NCBI RefSeq assembly: GCF_031377265.1
Contig: NZ_JANMET010000076.1
Coordinates: 1-25,820, forward strand
Direction: 5' to 3'
Origin: JAUYQR01 sp031377265
GTDB lineage: Bacteria > Pseudomonadota > Alphaproteobacteria > Rhodobacterales > Rhodobacteraceae
DNA: 25,820 nt
The position numbers were made by a program, and so were the translations under genes. The notes below the pieces were generated by a model that was not told where the DNA came from, made no database searches, and was given only the letters and a program-made list of their open reading frames with translations. Of the stretch, positions 21,298-25,820 are shown in pieces; position 1 is the first letter of the stretch; each line of letters starts with the position of its first letter.

Positions 21298-21323
21298 TTC
21301 GCCGCCAGCCAAAAGAGCCGCCG

Positions 21324-22127
21324 ATGACCGATGCCGCCACCCTTGCCACCCTGATCCGCGCCCGCGCGGGTGATGCGCCGGTGCGGCTGGGTCTGATCCT
21401 TGGCTCGGGGCTTGGCCATCTGGGCCAGGCCGTCACCGGCACCACGATCCCTTATGCCGACCTTCCCGGCTTTCCGCATGTCGGCGTGTCGGGGCATACA
21501 CCGATGCTGACGGTGGGCGATCTGGAAGGGGTGCGCGTCGCGGTGTTCGGTGCGCGGGAACACTACTACGAGACCGGCAATCCCGCGGCGATGCGCCTGC
21601 CGCTGACGGTGCTGAAGGCGCTGGGGGCCACGGATCTGATCGTGACCAACGCAGCGGGGTCGATGCGCCCCGACATTGCGCCCGGCGATCTGATGCTGCT
21701 CAGCGATCACATCAATTACAACGGGTTGAACCCGCTGATCGGCGAAAAGACCGACGCGCGGTTCGTGCCGATGACCGGTGCGCATGACCCGGCCCTGCGC
21801 GACGGCCTCAAGGCTGCGGCGCGGACTTTGGGCATTGCGCTGCCCGAGGGGGTCTATTGCTGGTATTCCGGCCCCTCGTTCGAAACACCTGCCGAAATTC
21901 GCATGCTGAAGGGCCTCGGCGGTGATGCGGTGGGCATGTCGACGGTGCCGGAAATCATCCTCGCGCGGTTTCTGGGGCTGCGGGTGGCGGCGGTGTCGTC
22001 GATCACCAACATGGCGGCGGGCCTGAGCGACGAGAAGATCGGGCACGAGCATACCAAGGCGATGGCCCCCTTGGGTGCGGCAAATCTGGAACGCATCCTG
22101 CGGGAATTCCTGCGCGCACTCCGATGA
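21324..22127 (+). CDS. Purine-nucleoside phosphorylase (trimeric, 6-oxopurine type)
   Basis: A 267-aa class-I trimeric PNP (DeoD2/XapA-like). The phosphate loop is LILGSGLGHLG; SGHTPML and AREHYYE hold the His and Arg that contact phosphate, corresponding to human GRFHMYE. SGPSFETPAE carries the base-binding glutamate and VSSITNMAAG the asparagine that selects 6-oxopurines. It splits inosine/guanosine (and deoxy forms) with phosphate to base plus ribose-1-phosphate. Placed after the transporter, it completes uptake and salvage or catabolism of purine nucleosides. One notable change: the usual GR of the GRxH motif is AR here. Confidence 0.9.
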   Translation: MTDAATLATLIRARAGDAPVRLGLILGSGLGHLGQAVTGTTIPYADLPGFPHVGVSGHTPMLTVGDLEGVRVAVFGAREHYYETGNPAAMRLPLTVLKALGATDLIVTNAAGSMRPDIAPGDLMLLSDHINYNGLNPLIGEKTDARFVPMTGAHDPALRDGLKAAARTLGIALPEGVYCWYSGPSFETPAEIRMLKGLGGDAVGMSTVPEIILARFLGLRVAAVSSITNMAAGLSDEKIGHEHTKAMAPLGAANLERILREFLRALR

Positions 22128-22212
22128 GGTCGCCGCCGCGTTTGACTTCGCCGCCAAAGGCGCGCAAGCCTTTGATCATACCGCCGCTTCCAGCCCCGAT
22201 GGGCCCGCGAAC

Positions 22213-23133
22213 ATGCAACTTTATCTGCCCATTGCCGAGGTTTCGGTCGATGCTTTCCTGATCCTCGGGCTTGGCGGAATCGTGGGGTTCCTGTCGGGGA
22301 TGTTCGGCGTGGGCGGCGGTTTCCTGATCACACCGCTGCTGTTCTTCATCGGGGTGCCCCCGGCGGTTGCGGTGGCGACCGGGGCCAATCAGGTGGTCGC
22401 CTCGTCGGTGTCCGGCGTGCTGGCGCAGGTGAAGCGCAAGGCGGTGGATTTCCGCATGGGCACGGTTCTGCTGGCGGGCGGTATTGTCGGGTCAAGTTGC
22501 GGGATCTGGGTGTTCCAGCTGATGACCAAGGCCGGGCAGATCGACCTGTTCGTGCAGCTGTCTTACGTGCTGTTTCTGGGCCTGATCGGCGCGATGATGC
22601 TGCAGGAAAGCCTGCGCAGCCTGCTGCGGGCGCGCAACAGTGCCACGCCGGTGCGGCGCAGCCATGTGCACTCCTGGGTGCATGGGCTGCCGCTGAAGAT
22701 GAAATTCCGAACGTCAGGGCTGTTCATCAGTGTCATTCCCCCGGTTCTGGTGGGGGCGGTTGTCGGCTTTCTGGCGGCGATCATGGGGGTCGGCGGCGGC
22801 TTCATCATGGTGCCGGCGATGATCTACCTGTTGGGCATGCCGACCAAGGTGGTGATCGGCACGTCGTTGTTCCAGATCATCTTTGTCACGGCTTTCACCA
22901 CCGTGATGCATGCCGTCACCAACCAGTCGGTCGACATGCTGCTGGCGCTGTTGTTGATCTTTGGCGGGGTGATCGGCGCGCAGATCGGCGCGCGGGTTGG
23001 GGTGCGGCTCAAGGCGGAACAGTTGCGCATCCTGTTGTCACTGCTGGTGCTGGCGGTGTCGATGCGGATCGCGGTGGACCTCTTGGTGCGCCCGGCAGAA
23101 TTGTACACGGTAACGGCGGGGGTGCTGCCATGA
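22213..23133 (+). CDS. TauE/SafE-family sulfite/sulfonate exporter-like membrane protein
   Basis: A 306-aa membrane protein with two homologous halves, each with the signature FGVGGGFLITPLL or MGVGGGFIMVPAM, and about eight helices. Family members are proposed exporters of sulfite, sulfoacetate or related anions. The ATG at 22213 gives the usual N-terminus; an open frame extends upstream into the phosphorylase gene. It overlaps the next gene by ATGA and is very likely a functional unit with it. A short hairpin (22155-22174) lies in its leader. Confidence 0.88.
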   Translation: MQLYLPIAEVSVDAFLILGLGGIVGFLSGMFGVGGGFLITPLLFFIGVPPAVAVATGANQVVASSVSGVLAQVKRKAVDFRMGTVLLAGGIVGSSCGIWVFQLMTKAGQIDLFVQLSYVLFLGLIGAMMLQESLRSLLRARNSATPVRRSHVHSWVHGLPLKMKFRTSGLFISVIPPVLVGAVVGFLAAIMGVGGGFIMVPAMIYLLGMPTKVVIGTSLFQIIFVTAFTTVMHAVTNQSVDMLLALLLIFGGVIGAQIGARVGVRLKAEQLRILLSLLVLAVSMRIAVDLLVRPAELYTVTAGVLP

Positions 23134-23888
23134 TCCGCCTGCTGATCCCCTTGCTGCTGTGCGCCGGGATGGTGCGGGCCGACGAAAGCATCGTGTCGGG
23201 CCTGAGCCAGAACCGGGTGTCGATCACCGCCGATTTCGACGGGTCGGAGATCCTGATCTATGGCGCGGTCAAGCGTGAAACACCGGTGCCCGAGGGCGCG
23301 CCGCTGGAGGTGATCATCACCGTCGAGGGCCCCGCCACGCCGGTGACGGTGCGGCGCAAGGACCGGGTGTTCGGCATCTGGGTGAACAATGCCGAAGTGA
23401 CGGTGGATTCCGCGCCCAGCTTTTATGCCGTGGCCACGACCGGGCCATTGCACGAGATTCTGAGCGATACCGAGAACCTGCGCCGCCAGATCAGTATCGA
23501 ACGGGTGATCCGGGCCGTGGGCATTACCGATGAGGCGGCAGAGTCGGGCCAGTTCGTGCTGGCGATGCTGCGGGTGCGGACCAACGAAGATCGCTACCGG
23601 GTGCTGGAAAACCGCGTCGAATTGACCGAGGACACGCTGTTTCGCACCGACGTGGTGTTGCCCGCCAACCTGACTGAAGGCGACTACAAGGTCCGCCTGT
23701 TCCTGCTGCGCGATGGCCGGGTGGTGGCCGAACAAAGCCGGGTGATCGGCGTGCGCAAGGAAGGGTTGGAGCGGTTCATCTTTACCATGGCCCACGAACA
23801 GCCGCTGCTGTACGGACTGCTGTCACTGTTGCTTGCGGGCATGGCCGGGTGGGGCGCATCAGCAGCGTTCCGGTTCATCAGGATCTGA
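23130..23888 (+). CDS. TIGR02186 / Alph_Pro_TM family membrane protein
   Basis: A 252-aa protein with a signal peptide (about residues 1-17, ending near RADES), an exported beta-rich domain, and one C-terminal helix (LLYGLLSLLLAGMAGWGASAA) that would anchor it. It fits the alphaproteobacterial family TIGR02186, which regularly follows a TauE/SafE gene (from memory of the family). The function is unknown. An accessory role for the transporter on the periplasmic side is plausible. It begins in the TauE stop codon (ATGA). Confidence 0.85.
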   Translation: MIRLLIPLLLCAGMVRADESIVSGLSQNRVSITADFDGSEILIYGAVKRETPVPEGAPLEVIITVEGPATPVTVRRKDRVFGIWVNNAEVTVDSAPSFYAVATTGPLHEILSDTENLRRQISIERVIRAVGITDEAAESGQFVLAMLRVRTNEDRYRVLENRVELTEDTLFRTDVVLPANLTEGDYKVRLFLLRDGRVVAEQSRVIGVRKEGLERFIFTMAHEQPLLYGLLSLLLAGMAGWGASAAFRFIRI

Positions 23889-23893
23889 CGGGC

Positions 23894-24373
23894 CTAATCC
23901 GCTTCGGCGATGATCGCTGCCACATCAAGCCGGGAGTTGGTCATCGCCAGCGTGCCATCAGGCGCGCGCGGCCAGTCGGCTTCGGCGCGGTCGCGGTACA
24001 GTTCCACCCCGTTGCCATCGGGGTCGGTCAGATAGACCGCCTCGGACACGCCATGATCTGCGGCACCGTCAAGCGGCCAGCCTGCATCTGCCAGCCGCTT
24101 TAGCACCTGGCCCAGTGCCTTGCGGTCGGGGAACAGAAATGCGGTGTGGTACAGCCCGGTATGGCCCGCAGGCGGCGGGGTGGAGCCACGGCTTTCCCAA
24201 GTGTTGAGGCCGAGATGGTGGTGATAGCCGCCCGCCGACAGAAAAGCCGCCTGAGCGCCATAGCGCTGCGTCACCTCGAACCCGAGGATGCCGGAGTAGA
24301 AGGCAATCGCGCGGTCAAGATCTGCCACCTTCAGGTGGACGTGCCCCACGCGGGTTTCGGGATGGATGGTCAT
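23894..24373 (-). CDS. VOC-family (glyoxalase/extradiol dioxygenase fold) protein, CatE-like
   Basis: A 159-aa protein with a VOC fold. VGHVHLKVADLDRAIAFY is the first repeat start, YHHHLGLNTW is the metal-binding block seen in CatE-type proteins, and HTAFLF and DPDGNGVELY give the further histidine and glutamate ligands. Members range from glyoxalases to extradiol dioxygenases; the reaction cannot be fixed here. The start at 24373 gives the usual MTIHPE N-terminus; a longer frame reaches 24415. The ribosome-binding site is weak. It lies downstream of ubiK on the same strand and converges with the TIGR02186 gene, only five bases apart. Confidence 0.85.
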   Translation of the reverse strand: MTIHPETRVGHVHLKVADLDRAIAFYSGILGFEVTQRYGAQAAFLSAGGYHHHLGLNTWESRGSTPPPAGHTGLYHTAFLFPDRKALGQVLKRLADAGWPLDGAADHGVSEAVYLTDPDGNGVELYRDRAEADWPRAPDGTLAMTNSRLDVAAIIAEAD

Positions 24374-24472
24374 GGCACTGCCTTTTCGCTTTGCTTCAAG
24401 ATTGCACATAAGCAATAGTAGACAGCCTTTCTACTCATGCAAATGCACAGTATCCGTGCAAAGCGGGCAGGA
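24374..24472. other. Spacer between ubiK and the VOC gene with three small inverted repeats
   Basis: ATTGC/GCAAT (24401-24405 and 24412-24416), AGTAGA/TCTACT (24417-24422 and 24430-24435) and TGCAC/GTGCA (24444-24448 and 24456-24460) lie in a 99-bp AT-richer gap. The last could weakly terminate ubiK transcription; the first two may belong to a promoter or operator of the VOC gene. There is no T-run. Confidence 0.35.
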
Positions 24473-24730
24473 TCAGCCCTTCTTCTTGGCCAGTGACGCC
24501 TCAAGCGCTGCTATGCGCGCCTCAAGGGCTGCGTTTTCTTCGCGGGCCTTTTGCGCCATGGCGCGGGCGGCGTCGAATTCTTCGCGCGTCACGAAATTGC
24601 GGTCCGACATCCAGCGGTCGATGAAGCCTTTCATCGCGGTTTCCGCCTCGGTCTTGGCGCCTTGAGCCACGCCCATGGCGTTGGTCATCAGCTGGCTTAC
24701 ATCATCGAAGAACTTGTTGGGCGTTGTCAT
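24473..24730 (-). CDS. ubiK: Ubiquinone biosynthesis accessory factor UbiK
   Basis: An 85-aa protein (UbiK/YqiC, BMFP domain). An amphipathic N-terminal helix (KFFDDVSQLMTNAMGVAQGAK) is followed by a hinge and a C-terminal coiled coil (EENAALEARIAALEASL). It assists the Ubi enzymes, including UbiJ in gamma-proteobacteria, in ubiquinone synthesis and can interact with lipids. ATG 24730 follows AAGGAC. It is divergent from lgt with 151 bp between the starts. Confidence 0.85.
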   Translation of the reverse strand: MTTPNKFFDDVSQLMTNAMGVAQGAKTEAETAMKGFIDRWMSDRNFVTREEFDAARAMAQKAREENAALEARIAALEASLAKKKG

Positions 24731-24755
24731 GTGCGGCGTCCTTTTCAGCTTGCCT

Positions 24756-24785
24756 CTTATATGGTCCGGCACGGGTGTTTCACAA
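24756..24785 (-). promoter_or_regulatory. Predicted sigma-70-type promoter of ubiK
   Basis: On the minus strand a possible -35 TTGTGA (24780-24785) and -10 TATAAG (24756-24761) are separated by 18 bases, 25 bp before the ubiK start. Both match four or more of six consensus positions. Confidence 0.4.
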
Positions 24786-24828
24786 GGTGGCGAAGTGGCA
24801 CGGGCTGGCCAAGCCGCCCGGGGCAGAG

Positions 24829-24857
24829 TTGACATCGCCCCCCGCGCCCGCGACAAC
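24829..24857 (+). promoter_or_regulatory. Possible lgt promoter
   Basis: A perfect -35 TTGACA (24829-24834) has a 17-base spacer to a weak -10 GACAAC (24852-24857), 24 bp before the lgt start. The -10 is poor, so this is a tentative call. Confidence 0.25.
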
Positions 24858-24881
24858 CGGGCATCCTTGAGAAAGCCCGCC

Positions 24882-25751
24882 ATGATCGCGTTTCCAGACA
24901 TTTCCCCGGCCATTTTCAGCTTTGAGGTTTTCGGCTTTACCCTGGCACTGCGCTGGTATGCGCTGGCCTATATCGTTGGCCTGCTGATCGGCTGGCGGCT
25001 GGTCACACGGGCGGTGCAGACCCCGCAGCTGTGGGCCGGACCGGCACCGATGACGGCCGATCAGGTGGAGCGGTTGCTGACCTGGGTGATCTTTGGTGTC
25101 ATTCTTGGCGGCCGGTTGGGCTATGTGCTGTTCTACGATCCGGCGATGATTGCCAATGCGCCGTGGCAGATCTTGCAGGTCTGGAACGGCGGCATGTCGT
25201 TTCATGGCGGCTTTGCCGGGGTGATCATCGCAGGGCTGATGTTCTGCCGTCTGGAAAAGATTCCGCTGCTGCAGGCCGCCGATCTGATGGCGGTTGCTGC
25301 ACCGACGGGCTTGCTGTTGGGGCGGATTGCCAATTTCATCAATGCCGAGCTGTGGGGGCGACCGACCGACCTGCCCTGGGGCGTGGCGTTTCCGGGCGAA
25401 GCGGCGCAGACCTGCGCGGGGGTTGTAGGGATTTGTGCGCGCCATCCAAGCCAGCTGTACGAGGCGGCGCTGGAGGGGCTGGTGCTGGGCGCGGTGCTGC
25501 TGTGGCTGGGCTGGCGGCGGGGCTGGTTCAAGCGGCCGGGCGGGCTTTTGGGGGTGTTTCTGGCGGGGTATGGTGCAGCGCGGTTCGCGGTGGAGTTCGT
25601 GCGCCAACCCGATGCGCAGTTTATCAGCGACGGCAACCCGCTGGGTCTTGCACTGCACATCGGCGGCTGGGGGCTGACGATGGGGCAGATCCTGTCGCTG
25701 CCGATGATACTGGCGGGCCTGTGGTTTCTGGCGCGCCGCCGTAGCGCATGA
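24882..25751 (+). CDS. lgt: Prolipoprotein diacylglyceryl transferase
   Basis: A 289-aa seven-helix inner-membrane enzyme that attaches diacylglycerol from phosphatidylglycerol to the lipobox cysteine of prolipoproteins. Key residues seen: Y26, H108 in SFHGGFAG, and R148, N151 and E156 in GRIANFINAELWG (same spacing as E. coli R143/N146/E151), plus ARFAVEFVRQPD near the C-terminus. ATG 24882 is chosen because upstream codons of the frame overlap the ubiK gene. It overlaps the next gene by ATGA. Confidence 0.93.
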   Translation: MIAFPDISPAIFSFEVFGFTLALRWYALAYIVGLLIGWRLVTRAVQTPQLWAGPAPMTADQVERLLTWVIFGVILGGRLGYVLFYDPAMIANAPWQILQVWNGGMSFHGGFAGVIIAGLMFCRLEKIPLLQAADLMAVAAPTGLLLGRIANFINAELWGRPTDLPWGVAFPGEAAQTCAGVVGICARHPSQLYEAALEGLVLGAVLLWLGWRRGWFKRPGGLLGVFLAGYGAARFAVEFVRQPDAQFISDGNPLGLALHIGGWGLTMGQILSLPMILAGLWFLARRRSA

Positions 25752-25820
25752 CCGTTCTTGGCGACATGCTTGCCGCACGGATCGCGGCCACCGGGCCGAT
25801 CACGGTGGCCGAGTATATGG
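25748..25820 (+). CDS. Start of a MidA/NDUFAF7-like SAM-dependent methyltransferase (partial)
   Basis: The frame opens in the lgt stop (ATGA) and runs to the window edge, giving 24 residues (MTVLGDMLAARIAATGPI, then TVAEYM). The sequence IAATGPITVAEYM matches the N-terminus of the COG1565 (MidA/NDUFAF7) methyltransferases, which usually follow lgt in Rhodobacterales. Only the first residues are visible, so the call rests on this motif and context. Confidence 0.6.
   Translation, partial: MTVLGDMLAARIAATGPITVAEYM

Noticed and set aside
18970..22157. Long minus-strand frames opposite the permeases and phosphorylase
   Set aside because: Antisense to strongly conserved transporter genes; low-complexity Arg/Gln/His-rich translations.
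22155..22174. CAAAGGC/GCCTTTG hairpin as terminator of the phosphorylase gene
   Set aside because: Only seven base pairs with a six-base loop and no T-run; too weak to call.
1..25820. CRISPR array, insertion sequence, phage or integrase genes, tRNA or rRNA genes
   Set aside because: I saw no regularly spaced repeats, transposase or integrase motifs, or cloverleaf sequences. Base composition is even apart from the 12328-12669 gap.

Overview
The window looks like chromosomal DNA of an alphaproteobacterium of the order Rhodobacterales (Rhodobacteraceae/Paracoccaceae-like). The evidence is the high GC content with strong third-position GC, a mitochondrial-type NFU protein followed by tsaB and rimI, a TauE/SafE gene paired with a TIGR02186-type protein, and frequent ATGA/GTGA overlaps between consecutive genes. 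It is densely coding. I found no tRNA, rRNA, insertion sequence, phage gene or CRISPR array. The genus assignment is inference from gene content.

Layout. Positions 1-701 hold the tail of an unknown gene and a sulfotransferase-family gene, closed by a strong hairpin at 706-741. Positions 830-8958 (minus strand) form a fatty-acid/acyl-CoA catabolic operon. In transcription order it encodes a MerR regulator, a DmdC-like acyl-CoA dehydrogenase, a 70-aa RHH-like protein, a glutathione S-transferase, a thiolase, a single-cupin protein, a bicupin and a FadJ-type hydratase/3-hydroxyacyl-CoA dehydrogenase. A second, paralogous MerR gene lies just upstream (9081-9464). Divergent from it run two PaaI-type thioesterases, a MATE exporter and a UspA protein (9576-12327).

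Positions 12328-12669 are the only long non-coding stretch and contain an unusual number of short inverted repeats. They precede eptA (lipid A phosphoethanolamine transferase) and dgkA (diacylglycerol kinase, which recycles the diacylglycerol made by EptA). Next come nfu, tsaB and rimI (Fe-S carrier and t6A tRNA modification/ribosomal acetylation). Positions 16510-22127 form a purine nucleoside uptake and salvage operon: BMP-family binding protein, double ATPase, two permeases and purine nucleoside phosphorylase. Positions 22213-23888 hold the TauE/SafE + TIGR02186 pair. The right end has a VOC (CatE-like) protein and UbiK on the minus strand, and lgt plus the start of a MidA-like methyltransferase on the plus strand.

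The most unusual features are these. (1) Three tandem 20-bp repeats between merR and the acyl-CoA dehydrogenase create a chain of ATGA-linked mini-ORFs. (2) Five TGACGT/ACGTCA half-sites cluster in a MerR-type promoter with a 19-bp spacer. (3) Three homologous cupin domains, in two genes, are translationally coupled to each other and to the FadJ-like gene inside a beta-oxidation operon. (4) A cluster of palindromes lies upstream of eptA-dgkA.
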